Shown: positions 50,864 through 60,266 of the stretch, piece by piece
How positions within the stretch are numbered: position 1 is the first letter of the stretch
How the letters are laid out: every line of letters starts with the position of its first letter
Origin: RUG13409 sp045546135
Lineage (GTDB): Bacteria > Bacillota > Clostridia > Peptostreptococcales > Anaerovoracaceae
Direction of reading: 5' to 3'
Length of the DNA stretch: 64,000 nt
Assembly: GCA_045546135.1 (NCBI GenBank)
Contig: JAZQCD010000004.1
Coordinates: 60,735 to 124,734 of the forward strand
The notes under the pieces: generated by a model
What the model was told of the DNA's origin: nothing
The model's database searches: none
The model's input: only the letters and a program-made list of their open reading frames with translations
Translations under genes and position numbers: made by a program

Positions 50864-52522
50864 TTACATCATAATCTCGCCGTCTTTTGAGAATCTGTTG
50901 AAAATCAGGAGGGATATGACTGTAAACAGAGTCAGGATGGTGGACATAGCGCAAGCTCTTCCGTCCGATCCTCTTGCTACCATGATGTAAACAGCAATGT
51001 TTAAGGTCATGGTCTTGTAGGAGTAAAGGATGATGGAGGAGGACAGCTCTGTTATGAGCGTTACCCAGCTCATTATGGCTCCCGCAAAGATTCCGTTGAG
51101 CATCATGGGTATGGTGATCTTTATAAGGGTCTTGAGCTTACCTGCGCCAAGGCTTTCTGCTGCCTCATCTATGGACATAGGTATCTGGCCCAGGATAGCA
51201 ACAGAGCTTCTGATGGTATAGGGGATCCTCCTTATGCACATGGCTATGATTATGATCCATGCCGTTCCTACCAATGGGAATGCCGGGTTGTTAAAGGACA
51301 TGATGAGTGCAATGCCTATGACAGCGCCCGGGATTATATATGGGATCATGGACATGGTGTCTATGGTCTTGTTGATAGGATTGGGCCTTCTTACAACAAG
51401 GTATGAGATGAGTATGGCCATGGCTATTATGAGCACAAGAGCCGTACCGCAGATCCTGATGGTGTTCCAAATGGAAGACCCCATATTTCCGAACACGTAT
51501 TTGTAGCTTTCAAGTGAATAACCATCCACGAAGGCATTTCCCGATTTGCTCGTGTTCCTGAAGGACAGGTAGACAAGATAAAGATTCGGCAGTGTAGATA
51601 TGGCTATGACCAGCCATATATATGCATTGATCAGTATCCCTGCGAGAAGACTCGGTTTCTTCGGCTCTATGTGGTGCATAGCGCTCATGGAGAAGGTGGT
51701 CTTCCTTGTTGCCCAGCTTTGGATGAGGAACACTATGAGGGTTATGAATATGGCTATTACGGAAACAGCAGAAGCAAAGTTCTTGTTGACTCCTACTTCG
51801 CCTACGAATTCGTTGTATATGACGAGAGGGAAGGTCATATATCCTTGACCTATCATCATTGCCGTTCCGAAGTCTGCAAGAGCTCTCATAAAGACCATGA
51901 GGGCTGCAGCAAGGATGGACGGCATGCAAAGGGGAAGAACTACTGTGATGAACCTCTTAAGGCCTGTCCTTCCCATGTTGGCAGAAGCTTCAAGAAGAGA
52001 ACTGTCTATGTTCTTTATGGCGCCTGAAAGGTAGAGGAACACCAGTGGATACATCTTTGTCGTAAGGACCAAAACTATGCCCTTAAAACCATATATGCTT
52101 CCCACTTCGATGCCAAAGCCCCTGAGCCATTCAGTGATGACTCCTGCGTTTCCAAAAAGCAGTATCCATGAATATGCTCCGATGAATGGAGCAGACATGG
52201 AGCTGAGGATGATGAGCATCTGTATGAGCTTCTTGCCCTTTATCTTGTACATATTGTAAAAGTAAGCAAGAGGCACGCCTACAAGGAGCGAAAAGAAGGC
52301 TACAGAGACAGCTACCTTAAAGCTCCTGATGAGAGTGTTGCTGTAGTAAGGCGTCGTAAAGAACTTCTTGAAGTTGACCATGGAGACTGCTCCTGTAGCC
52401 GGATCGAGAAGAGCCTGATAAAAGACCTTTATCATGGGTATGACCATGAATGCTACATAAAGGGCCAGTATCAACAGACTTGCCAAGGCCCAAAAGTCCG
52501 CTTTCTTTTTCTTTAAAGTCAT
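50864..52522 (-). CDS. FbpB-like ABC permease, two fused membrane halves
   Basis: 552 residues with about twelve membrane helices. The two EAA loops are seen in LLEASANMGRTGLKRFITVV and SIDEAAESLGAGKLKTLIKI, so one chain replaces two permease subunits, as in iron(III) and related importers. It follows the ATPase gene by 11 bp. The FbpB type moves Fe(III), thiamine phosphates or phosphonates; the choice cannot be made from the permease. Confidence 0.9.
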   Translation of the reverse strand: MTLKKKKADFWALASLLILALYVAFMVIPMIKVFYQALLDPATGAVSMVNFKKFFTTPYYSNTLIRSFKVAVSVAFFSLLVGVPLAYFYNMYKIKGKKLIQMLIILSSMSAPFIGAYSWILLFGNAGVITEWLRGFGIEVGSIYGFKGIVLVLTTKMYPLVFLYLSGAIKNIDSSLLEASANMGRTGLKRFITVVLPLCMPSILAAALMVFMRALADFGTAMMIGQGYMTFPLVIYNEFVGEVGVNKNFASAVSVIAIFITLIVFLIQSWATRKTTFSMSAMHHIEPKKPSLLAGILINAYIWLVIAISTLPNLYLVYLSFRNTSKSGNAFVDGYSLESYKYVFGNMGSSIWNTIRICGTALVLIIAMAILISYLVVRRPNPINKTIDTMSMIPYIIPGAVIGIALIMSFNNPAFPLVGTAWIIIIAMCIRRIPYTIRSSVAILGQIPMSIDEAAESLGAGKLKTLIKITIPMMLNGIFAGAIMSWVTLITELSSSIILYSYKTMTLNIAVYIMVARGSDGRACAMSTILTLFTVISLLIFNRFSKDGEIMM

Positions 52523-52533
52523 GACCTGGCCTC

Positions 52534-53607
52534 CTACTTTACAAGGGTCTTGCTTCCGTCTTTCGTGAAGACATTGATCTTCTCTGCTTTGACGCCCAGT
52601 TTTATCTTCGTTCCGTTCTCTATGATGTCATCGATCTTTGATTCCTGGATTATCTCAGCTCTCTGGCCGTCTGCAAGATCGACAAAATAGTGAGTATTAA
52701 GACCGAGGAAGGTGCTGTATGCTACTGTTGCATCAAGTCCGTCTTCGCCGTTCTCATTGATGACAAGTTCTTCAGGCCTGATGGAAGCTGTGACCTCGTC
52801 TCCTTCCTTGCAATCCACCAGATTGTTCATAGGGAGTCTAAAGCCGTCTTTGAATTCTATGCCGCCTTCAAAGACCTTGCATTCCATTACGTTGGTGCGC
52901 CCTATAAAGGTGGAGACAAAGAGGTTCTCAGGTCTTTGATAAAGGGTCTTAGGCGTTCCCACCTGCTGTATGACGCCTTCGCTCATGACAGCGATCCTGT
53001 CAGATACAGCCATAGCTTCTTCCTGATCGTGGGTGACATACACTGTGGTTATACCGAGACTGTTTTGGATCTCCTTGATGACCTCTCTCATCTCAACACG
53101 AAGTTTTGCATCGAGGTTTGAAAGAGGTTCGTCCATGAGAAGGACATCTGGTTCAATAGCAAGAGCTCTTGCAAGAGCGACTCTTTGCTGCTGACCGCCT
53201 GAAAGCTGCTCCGGAAGACGATCTGCGAACTGATCTATCTTCATGAGCTTTAAGAATTTATTGGTCTGGGCTTCTATCTTATCCTTCGGAAGCTTTCTGT
53301 TCTGAAGTCCGAAGGCTACATTCTTTCTGACTGTTAAATGTGGGAAAATAGCGTAGTTCTGGAATACCATGCCTATGTTTCTCTTGGCCGGATCCAGATC
53401 GTTGATGAGGCGGTCTCCGAAGTAGAACTGTCCGCCTTCAATGGAGTTGAAACCTGCGATCATTCGAAGCAGGGTCGTTTTTCCGCAGCCCGATGGACCG
53501 AGGAGGGTGAAGAATTCACCGGGTTTGATCTCCAAAGAGAGATCCGGGATAGCAGTAAAGTCGCCGTATTTCTTTACTGCATTCTTTATGCTGATACCGA
53601 CATTCAT
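52534..53607 (-). CDS. FbpC/PotA-like ABC ATPase with TOBE domain
   Basis: 357 residues. Walker A is GPSGCGKTT, Q-loop MVFQNYAIFPHL, signature LSGGQQQRVALARALA, Walker B VLLMDEPLSNLD, H-loop VTHDQEEA. The last 120 residues are a TOBE-type regulatory domain (ASIRPEELVINENG). It lies between the binding-protein gene and the permease. A terminator stands between it and the binding-protein gene. Confidence 0.92.
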   Translation of the reverse strand: MNVGISIKNAVKKYGDFTAIPDLSLEIKPGEFFTLLGPSGCGKTTLLRMIAGFNSIEGGQFYFGDRLINDLDPAKRNIGMVFQNYAIFPHLTVRKNVAFGLQNRKLPKDKIEAQTNKFLKLMKIDQFADRLPEQLSGGQQQRVALARALAIEPDVLLMDEPLSNLDAKLRVEMREVIKEIQNSLGITTVYVTHDQEEAMAVSDRIAVMSEGVIQQVGTPKTLYQRPENLFVSTFIGRTNVMECKVFEGGIEFKDGFRLPMNNLVDCKEGDEVTASIRPEELVINENGEDGLDATVAYSTFLGLNTHYFVDLADGQRAEIIQESKIDDIIENGTKIKLGVKAEKINVFTKDGSKTLVK

Positions 53608-53626
53608 AAGATTGCTCCAATTCTTT

Positions 53627-53664
53627 AAAAAAAGGCGTCCCCGGCCAAGACGGCCGGAGACGCC
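53627..53664 (-). terminator. intra-operon terminator after the binding-protein gene
   Basis: GGCGTCCCCGGCC (53634-53646) pairs with GGCCGGAGACGCC (53652-53664), with one A-C mismatch near the middle, followed by TTTTTTT on the minus strand. Placed between the binding protein and the ATPase/permease genes, it would keep the binding protein in excess. Confidence 0.88.
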
Positions 53665-53697
53665 CCGGTTCTGATTTTAGATCTGAATATTTTCAGA

Positions 53698-54744
53698 TTA
53701 GGTATCCGGATGGATCTTTGCCCAAAGGGTTGTCCATCTGTCTTTGATCTCAGACTGATGCTCTGCAAGAGCCTGTGTATCGCACTCTTTGTAGTTGATG
53801 GTGGAGAGATCTACCATGAGATCGCTTGCGCCGACAACCTTGTCTGTCTCTGTTGTTACAGGACGTGCGCCGGACTGAGCATAGATGCTCTGTCCTTCAG
53901 GGCTTTCAAGGAAGTCCATGAAGAGCTTTGCGTTGTCAAGGTTCTTAGCTCCCTTGATGATAGCGGATCCGAAACCAACGGATGTAACGCCCTCTTCCCA
54001 GTATACAGGTCTGCAGCCGGGGAAGCAGAGATCTTCGTTCATGATTACCAGCGGTTCATAGGTAAGTCCTACTACATACTCGCCATTTGCGGTGTCCTTA
54101 AGAGGAGCGGAAGAGGAAGAAAGGACAACTGCATTTTCTGCAAACTTCTCGAGATAATCCCATGCTTCCTGGCTGTCCCAGCCACCGAAGTCTGTGAGTA
54201 CGCACTGCATCCAGTTCCATGCAGAAGAGGAGCTTGCGGGGTTAGCAATAGCGATCTTTCCCTTGAGTGCCGGATCGAGGAGGGAAGCCCATCCTGTGAT
54301 CCTGACGCCGGCTTCAGCCTCGAGCTTCTCGTTTACGATAAGGCAAGGGATCTGTGCATCGTGGAATGTGATCTTTCCTGTCTTGTTCTGATAGTCAGAC
54401 ATCATCTTGGAATCGTTTACGCAAACGTAATCTTCAAGATATGCACCGTACTTTGCGATGTCAGCATACTGAAGTCCGCCAAACATAACGTCTGCCTGTG
54501 GGTTTGCTGATTCAGCTTCGATCTTTGTCTTGCATTCGCCTGCATTTCCGTATGTGTAATATACGTGGATGTCAGGATATTTTTCATTGAATGCTGCGAT
54601 GGTATCAGAGAGCTGAGGATCTGCAACTGTTGTGTACATGATCAGGTCGCCTGTACCGCCTTTAGTCTCTTCTTCTTTCTTTCCGCATGCTGCAAATGAA
54701 AGCACCATGACGAGAGCAAGAAGGACTGCCAATACTTTTTTCAT
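53698..54744 (-). CDS. FbpA-like extracellular solute-binding lipoprotein
   Basis: 348 residues. MKKVLAVLLALVMVLSFAAC is a lipoprotein signal with Cys20, followed by GKKEEE. The fold of class II iron/phosphonate/polyamine-type binding proteins shows in LIMYTTVADPQLSDTIAAFN, ADVMFGGLQYADIAKYG, and GKIAIANPASSSSAWNWMQ. The sequence SSAWNWM and the Tyr pair NYKE are possible ligand contacts, but the canonical Tyr-Tyr iron pair of FbpA is not evident. First gene of the importer. Confidence 0.88.
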   Translation of the reverse strand: MKKVLAVLLALVMVLSFAACGKKEEETKGGTGDLIMYTTVADPQLSDTIAAFNEKYPDIHVYYTYGNAGECKTKIEAESANPQADVMFGGLQYADIAKYGAYLEDYVCVNDSKMMSDYQNKTGKITFHDAQIPCLIVNEKLEAEAGVRITGWASLLDPALKGKIAIANPASSSSAWNWMQCVLTDFGGWDSQEAWDYLEKFAENAVVLSSSSAPLKDTANGEYVVGLTYEPLVIMNEDLCFPGCRPVYWEEGVTSVGFGSAIIKGAKNLDNAKLFMDFLESPEGQSIYAQSGARPVTTETDKVVGASDLMVDLSTINYKECDTQALAEHQSEIKDRWTTLWAKIHPDT

Positions 54745-54826
54745 ATTAATATTTCCTCCTTAATATGTCTGTATATTCTGGCGAGGTTCTCAAGGCCTGC
54801 CGGATATACCTATTAATACAAGGCAT

Positions 54827-54857
54827 ATTATACCATATTTTGACCTATACAAGTCAA
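54827..54857 (-). promoter_or_regulatory. promoter and operator of the FbpABC-like operon
   Basis: TATAAT (54827-54832) on the minus strand with a -35-like TTGACT (54852-54857), at a long 19-bp spacing. The imperfect palindrome TTGACCTATACAAGTCAA (54840-54857, 14 of 18 symmetric) covers the -35 and spacer and could be a repressor or activator site. Confidence 0.55.
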
Positions 54858-54982
54858 CAGATATGTTGATAATAGGCCCTTGTATTTAGGTTAACTCTAT
54901 CTTTTTTCACTATTGTTGTTCAATCGTCCAGGTCAAGGTCGTCCGTAGACAGGTCCTCTGGCATTGATCAGTACTAAGGAGA

Positions 54983-57475
54983 TCAGAATTTAAGATCCTC
55001 ATCTGTGATCGAAACTATATCATCGTTGCTAAGATCTGATAGCACAGATTCGTTCATACGCGCATTATGCTTTTCTATGGCCTTGTCTGCAAGGTTCCTT
55101 GCGCCTCTTGCATTTCCAAAATCGCTTCTCTCCATTTCTCTTGACATGATCTTTTCCAAAGTTTCATCGCTCATATCATCTTCGTAGCCTCTCTTTTTAA
55201 GGTCCCTTCTGAATATGGCCATGAGCTCCTTTAGATCGTAATCAGGGAATTCTATGACCCTTGGAAGCCTGCTCTTAAGTCCGGAGTTGCTGTTTAGGAA
55301 CTCCTCCATTTCGGCAGTATATCCTGCAAGGATCACGGCAAGGTTTTCTCTGTTGTTTTCTATCTCGCTGACGAGAGTGTTAACTGCCTCCTGCCCGAAG
55401 CTGTCTCCGTCGCCGTTTACAAGGGCATAGGCTTCGTCAATAAAGAGTATGCCGCCAAGAGCTGAACGCACCCTGTCTTTGACCTTGATAGCTGTTTCTC
55501 CCTGGTATCTTCCTACAAGGTCAGCCCTTGTACATTCTATGAATACATCGGGCCTTTTAAGAAGCCCCAGGTGATAATAAATCTTGGAAAGGAGCCTTGC
55601 TACCGTTGTCTTGCCTGTTCCTGCATTTCCCGTAAATACCATGTTAAGAGAGATGGGGTTTGATGCTATGGAAAGGCCTCTTCTCCTGCTTTCGTTTTGC
55701 ACCTTTACAGCCTGAACGAAGCTGTTTATCTCTGCTTTTACGTCTGTAAGGCCAACAAGAGAATCGAGCTCTTCAAGGCAGCCCTCGAGGTCCTCTGCTT
55801 CTCCTTGGATCTTTCCAAAATCGGAAGCTTCGAGTATCTGAAGGTCATGCTCTCCCATATCCTCTATATTGTCTGAAAGCCTTAGAGCCTGCCTTTCGAT
55901 TGCAGCATCGAGGAGTCTCCTTGCGCATCTTGCGTTGTCAAAGGTGTCGTCTACCTGCTCCGTATTTATCTTTGACAGTATGATCTTTGCAGCTTCTTTC
56001 TTTATATAGAAATGCTTGCCGTCGGCCATACTTACCAGTATGTCAAGGATCTCTTCTGCGGAATAATCGTCTATATGTATCTTGTGATCGAACCTTGATG
56101 CAAGGCCCGGGTTTGCATATTTTATCATCTCATCCATGCGGTCCTTGTAACCTGCAAGGATGCAGCAATACTCGCCTCTGTGATCCTCCATATCCTTAAG
56201 GAGAGTATCTACGGCTTCGACTCCGAAATCCTTTGGATCGTCCTTCTTAAATAGGTTATATGCTTCGTCTATGAAAAGAGTCCCGCCTCTTGCAGAGTCT
56301 ATAACTGACGTCGTCTGAATGGCAGTAGCTCCTATGTACTGGCCGACGAGCCTGCCCCTGTCTACTTCGACGAAGACTTCTCCCGGGAGAAGATCCAGAT
56401 CTCTTAGCATCTTTCCTATGATCCTTGCGACTGTTGTCTTTCCGGTTCCGGGATTACCCGTAATGATGAAATAAAAACCTTGCTTTGAACCCTTTAGACC
56501 TAAAGATTCCTGGCGCATCTTGTCTATCCTGAAGCGCTTGTACATCTTGTCCAGCTGGTCTTTTACAGCTTCCATTCCTATGACGCCCTTAAAGTAAGGC
56601 TGGAGTTCTTCCGGGTATTTATCATTGCCCTTGTACTGCACATGAAGGAAAGCCTCGTCATCTTCTTCAGGTCTCCATGCGTTTACAGGTTCTTCTTCCG
56701 GCTCCTCTTTTGGCTCTTCCTTTGTTTCAGCAGGAATGTCAACGAAGGCGCCGTCTCCTGACCTTACGCCGTTCACATATATGGCAGTCTCAGTAGTCCC
56801 GTTAAGGTAGGTGATAGTGAACCTTCCGTTAAGGTCGTCCCTTTTGAATTCCCCTTCGTAAACAGTTCCGTCTGCGGCTCTTAATTTGCCGTGACCTTCC
56901 CTTGAATACTTGCCGCCTACTACATACATAGGGCCTTCATATACCCATCCTGCAAGGGCAGCAGATGCAAGGCCTCTCTTCTTGCCATAGCGATACACAA
57001 CGGGTCCTATTGGGTCGTATCCTCTTAGGACTCCTTCCATTATGTCTCCGTTGGCCCATTCGGCTACGCAGGGACCGTCTATATGGTCGTTTTTGTATTC
57101 GGCGTCATAGATGGCGAAGACTTCTCCCTTGTTATCATAAAAGACCGATCTGCCATGGCCTTCCCTTAAGTTCCGGACCCAATTACCTTCATAACTCGAC
57201 TCAAGTTTTCCGTCCGGATGAAAGAACTCAGCTTTCCCAAATCCATTCCACTTATCGTCAAGGAATTCACCTTCATATATCTTGTTGTTCTTGTATACCA
57301 TGCGGCCTTTGCCTGTGATCTTTCCGTCCTTTAGCTCGCCTACATAGTAATCGCCGTTTTCGAAATTGAGTTCTACTTTGCCGTCAGGCAGATAGTTGAC
57401 CTTTGCATTCATAACCGTCAAGTCTCCAAATATGCTCTTAAGCTGCCGCTTTTTTAAAGCAGCTTTTCTTTTCAT
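54983..57475 (-). CDS. MORN-repeat protein fused to two CbxX/CfxQ-type AAA+ domains
   Basis: 830 residues. Residues 25-240 hold MORN-like repeats (YYVGELKDGKITGKGRMVY, YEGEFLDDKWNGFGKAEF, YEGNWVRNLREGHGRSVF, YEGEFKRDDLNGRFTITY). A Glu/Pro-rich linker is at 250-270. AAA+ module 1: Walker A GNPGTGKTT (340-348), Walker B LFIDEA (400-405), arginine finger LASRF (458-462). Module 2: Walker A GNAGTGKTT (616-624), Walker B LFIDEA (677-682), LKSRL (733-737). The tandem AAA+ part resembles CbbX/EccA/SpoVK proteins. MORN repeats bind lipids or proteins and may anchor or select substrates. No partner gene flanks it; it stands alone. The start has no strong ribosome site. Confidence 0.88.
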   Translation of the reverse strand: MKRKAALKKRQLKSIFGDLTVMNAKVNYLPDGKVELNFENGDYYVGELKDGKITGKGRMVYKNNKIYEGEFLDDKWNGFGKAEFFHPDGKLESSYEGNWVRNLREGHGRSVFYDNKGEVFAIYDAEYKNDHIDGPCVAEWANGDIMEGVLRGYDPIGPVVYRYGKKRGLASAALAGWVYEGPMYVVGGKYSREGHGKLRAADGTVYEGEFKRDDLNGRFTITYLNGTTETAIYVNGVRSGDGAFVDIPAETKEEPKEEPEEEPVNAWRPEEDDEAFLHVQYKGNDKYPEELQPYFKGVIGMEAVKDQLDKMYKRFRIDKMRQESLGLKGSKQGFYFIITGNPGTGKTTVARIIGKMLRDLDLLPGEVFVEVDRGRLVGQYIGATAIQTTSVIDSARGGTLFIDEAYNLFKKDDPKDFGVEAVDTLLKDMEDHRGEYCCILAGYKDRMDEMIKYANPGLASRFDHKIHIDDYSAEEILDILVSMADGKHFYIKKEAAKIILSKINTEQVDDTFDNARCARRLLDAAIERQALRLSDNIEDMGEHDLQILEASDFGKIQGEAEDLEGCLEELDSLVGLTDVKAEINSFVQAVKVQNESRRRGLSIASNPISLNMVFTGNAGTGKTTVARLLSKIYYHLGLLKRPDVFIECTRADLVGRYQGETAIKVKDRVRSALGGILFIDEAYALVNGDGDSFGQEAVNTLVSEIENNRENLAVILAGYTAEMEEFLNSNSGLKSRLPRVIEFPDYDLKELMAIFRRDLKKRGYEDDMSDETLEKIMSREMERSDFGNARGARNLADKAIEKHNARMNESVLSDLSNDDIVSITDEDLKF

Positions 57476-57546
57476 ACCATAATATTTTACAATAGTTTAG
57501 AGAAAATTAACAGAAGGCAGTGCCATTATCCTTTTTTTGCAAATTA

Positions 57547-57575
57547 TTGCTTTTGAACATATGTATATATATAAT
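57547..57575 (+). promoter_or_regulatory. promoter of the lipoprotein gene at 57611
   Basis: TTGCTT (57547-57552), 17 bp, TATAAT (57570-57575). The predicted leader is about 30 nt and contains GGGAGG. Confidence 0.7.
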
Positions 57576-57610
57576 ATTTATAGGTCATTATTAATTGGGA
57601 GGTACAAAAG

Positions 57611-58294
57611 ATGAAAAAGAACAAGTTTTTTATATTTGCAGCGCTTTGCTTGGTCCTTTGCATTTGTTTTTGCAGTTGCTCAAAAAAGAATGATAATAAC
57701 GACCAGGGTACTGAGACTGCTGTCTTTGACATTGAGGAACTAAATAGCAAGATCTCAGCTGAAATGAAGCAAGCCGCCATAGATGACTGGAAGGAATTCA
57801 AAAGCGGCGAACATTCGTGGGCCTCGAGCAAGACTCCCGGAACTTGCATAAAAATGCTCAACACTTGGGAATACGCAACATCTTTCCTTGGTTTTGAACC
57901 GTGGAATCCTCTCGAAGATCTTACATGGCTTGAAAAAGCTAACTGCTACGGATTTAATGAAGTCCTTGAAGGCTTTGATGAGATCACCCATTGCCAGCTT
58001 ATGTGGCAGGGTAAAGAGGACGGTACTATCGAACTGTTTGTCCTTAATACTGGCTACACTTTTGGAACGATCAGGGTAATACTAAATATATCTCAAGGGT
58101 ATTTCGTTTACCCTGACTATATGCGCACGGATATATCGACAGACAAATATAGCGCTATAAAAATTGACTTCACAAAGGATCACTGTATGTACAATATACA
58201 TTTGATCGGAGCTTTAGGTGAAGACGCAAAAAAGGAGCTGAGTGATGCTGCGGACAGGATCATAAAAGATCTTGACCTCCCGGCTTCCTTATAG
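57611..58294 (+). CDS. lipoprotein of unknown function
   Basis: 227 residues. A signal with the lipobox CICFCSC (modified Cys at about 24) is followed by KKNDNND and an acidic segment. The mature part is a globular domain with VFDIEELNSKISAEMKQAAI and GTCIKMLNTWEYATSFLGFE, and the end AKKELSDAADRIIKDLDL. GGGAGG lies about 8 nt before the ATG. It is a single gene between its own promoter and terminator. I do not recognise the family. Confidence 0.8.
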   Translation: MKKNKFFIFAALCLVLCICFCSCSKKNDNNDQGTETAVFDIEELNSKISAEMKQAAIDDWKEFKSGEHSWASSKTPGTCIKMLNTWEYATSFLGFEPWNPLEDLTWLEKANCYGFNEVLEGFDEITHCQLMWQGKEDGTIELFVLNTGYTFGTIRVILNISQGYFVYPDYMRTDISTDKYSAIKIDFTKDHCMYNIHLIGALGEDAKKELSDAADRIIKDLDLPASL

Positions 58295-58323
58295 TAAAGG
58301 AACTAAAAAACAAGCAAGATCTG

Positions 58324-58350
58324 CCGCACCGCTATAACGGTGCGGTTTTT
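58324..58350 (+). terminator. terminator of the lipoprotein gene
   Basis: CCGCACCG (58324-58331) and CGGTGCGG (58338-58345) followed by TTTTTG on the plus strand. Confidence 0.88.
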
Positions 58351-58370
58351 GTTTTCATTACGCCCATCAT

Positions 58371-58396
58371 AAAAGCTAAGGCCAAGACCTTAGCTT
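58371..58396 (-). terminator. terminator overlapping the PfkB kinase stop codon
   Basis: AAGCTAAGG (58373-58381) and CCTTAGCTT (58388-58396), a perfect 9-bp stem, then TTTTA on the minus strand. The first arm includes the stop codon of the kinase gene, an unusually tight arrangement. Confidence 0.75.
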
Positions 58397-59319
58397 CTGT
58401 ACATTTCTTTTTCGCTACTTCTCATGAACTCAAGAGCCTGCTCTTTGGTCGGGATAGGGTCTCTTCCGCCCACTCCCGTGCATTTAAGGGCTGCCACGGC
58501 CGACGCAAACCTGAAATTGGTCCTTATATCCATACCGTCAAGATAGCCGGCTATAAAGGCTCCGTGGAACACATCTCCTGCTCCCGTGGTATCCACTGCC
58601 TTTACAGGATATGCAGGGAAGTATTCGATATGCCCGTCTATGACTGCTTTGCAGCCCCTGTCACCTTGGGTCCCTGCAACTATCTTTGCCGTGCCCCAGG
58701 ATGCTATCTCAAGAAGGGCTTCGTCATAATCAGTTTTGCCTGTTACTCTCAAAGGATATCTGTAGTTCATTATGAGTATGTCTGCAAGCATTGCCAGTTC
58801 AAGGTTCACTTCATTCGGTTCCTTTAGGGATGCCCCGTCCAAGGAGACCAGAACTCCTTGCTCTTTTGCTATCCTTGCTGCTTCCATTGCGTTGGCGTGA
58901 TTGGTGCCGTCAAGGTGAAGGACTTTAGCTTTTCCTATAGCCTTCTTAAGATCCTTTGTCCACTCTATGTCAGGGTTCGTATCCTTTTGCGGGAACTTGG
59001 TCCTGGAACCGTTTGCAGGATTTATCATGACAAAAGATTGAAGGCCCTTTACGTCATCCCTTGCAATAAGCTTTGAGCAGTCCACTCCATCCTTTTCAAG
59101 AAGATCCGTTATCTCCTTTGATACGCTGTCTTTCCCGATGTTTCCTATGAAGCAAACATCTTTTCCAAGTCTTGATGCAGCTACAAGAGCGGTGGCTACT
59201 GCGCCACCGCCCTGAATATTTATGGATAGGATATGTGTGCTGCCGTCTTCCTTTGGATAATCTTCAACGGTGCACAGTCTGTCTATGCAGTTGTAACCTA
59301 CTCCGACTATATCTGCCAT
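58390..59319 (-). CDS. PfkB-family sugar kinase
   Basis: 309 residues. The N-terminal GGGAVATALVAASRLGKDV and the C-terminal DTTGAGDVFHGAFIAGYL (DTxGAGD motif with the catalytic Asp) are the two PfkB signatures. It phosphorylates a sugar or sugar phosphate with ATP. It follows the C-terminal transketolase gene without a gap and ends an operon with an aldolase and split transketolase, so a ketose or ketose phosphate is the likely substrate. Confidence 0.9.
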   Translation of the reverse strand: MADIVGVGYNCIDRLCTVEDYPKEDGSTHILSINIQGGGAVATALVAASRLGKDVCFIGNIGKDSVSKEITDLLEKDGVDCSKLIARDDVKGLQSFVMINPANGSRTKFPQKDTNPDIEWTKDLKKAIGKAKVLHLDGTNHANAMEAARIAKEQGVLVSLDGASLKEPNEVNLELAMLADILIMNYRYPLRVTGKTDYDEALLEIASWGTAKIVAGTQGDRGCKAVIDGHIEYFPAYPVKAVDTTGAGDVFHGAFIAGYLDGMDIRTNFRFASAVAALKCTGVGGRDPIPTKEQALEFMRSSEKEMYRS

Positions 59320-60264
59320 TTATCTTTTTGAAAGCTCCCTTGCATGGTTCATGATATTCTCTGCTGTGATGCCGTATTCCTCGAGCAGCTCTCCTGAAAG
59401 ACCTGACTGTCCGAATCTGTCCATGACAGCAACGTGATCGAATTTGATGCCGTCTGTTCCGACAAGGCCGTAGCTTACAGCTTCTCCGAGTCCGCCGTAC
59501 ATGTTTGCTTCTTCACAGACAAGTACTCTTCCATGGCACTTAAGGGTCTCTTTCTTTATGGTATCCATATCAAGAGGCTTGATTGTGTGGATGTTCACAA
59601 GTTCTGCATCGATGCCTTCTTCTGCAAGTCTTTCTACTGCTTCCTTTGCTAGGCAGGTCATGACACCTGTTGCGACTATGCATACATCCTTTCCTTCCTT
59701 AAGGATCTGAGCTTTTCCAAGCTCGATCCTGTCGTCAAGGGAAGTGATGATGGGCATGGGTTCTCTTGAGGTCCTCATATAGCATGGTCCCTGGTGGTCA
59801 TACATGACTTTTGCCATGAGCTTTGCCTGGTTGAAATCACAGGGAGAAAGGACTGTCATATTTGGAAGTGATCTCATTGCTGCGATATCTTCTATGCACT
59901 GGTGTGTGCCGCCGTCACCTGCCGGTGTGATGCCGCTGTGAGATCCTACGATCTTGACATTGACATTGGAATAGCAAACAGCATTCCTTATGATCTCGAA
60001 TGCTCTTCCTGCTGTGAATACTGCAAAGGAGTTTGCAAAGGGAACGAAGCCTGTCCTTGCAAGTCCTGCTGCCATGCCGATGAGGTCCTGCTCAGCAATA
60101 CCTGTCTCAATATATCTGTCTGGAAATGCTTTTCTGAAAGCAAGGGATCCTGTTGCATGTCCAAGGTCTGCATCAAGGCAGATTATATCTTCATGTTCCT
60201 TTGCCAGCTCTACCAGTCCTTCGTTGTATCCGTGGCGAGTCGCCTTTTTTACTACATCTGCCAT
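59320..60264 (-). CDS. transketolase, C-terminal subunit
   Basis: 314 residues. IICLDADLGHATGSLAF and FIETGIAEQDLIGMAAGLA-type sequence (here YIETGIAEQDLIGM) give the pyrimidine-binding part with the conserved Glu. GGTHQCIEDIAAMRSLPNM is the hallmark His region, and VRVLVCEEANMYGGLGEAVS-type sequence ends the protein. It pairs with the N-terminal subunit gene 2 bp upstream to form an active transketolase. Confidence 0.93.
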   Translation of the reverse strand: MADVVKKATRHGYNEGLVELAKEHEDIICLDADLGHATGSLAFRKAFPDRYIETGIAEQDLIGMAAGLARTGFVPFANSFAVFTAGRAFEIIRNAVCYSNVNVKIVGSHSGITPAGDGGTHQCIEDIAAMRSLPNMTVLSPCDFNQAKLMAKVMYDHQGPCYMRTSREPMPIITSLDDRIELGKAQILKEGKDVCIVATGVMTCLAKEAVERLAEEGIDAELVNIHTIKPLDMDTIKKETLKCHGRVLVCEEANMYGGLGEAVSYGLVGTDGIKFDHVAVMDRFGQSGLSGELLEEYGITAENIMNHARELSKR

Positions 60265-60266
60265 AA

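Noticed and set aside
54905..54982. A tiny acidic peptide frame after the MORN-AAA gene
   Set aside because: Fourteen codons and no ribosome site; not supportable as a gene.
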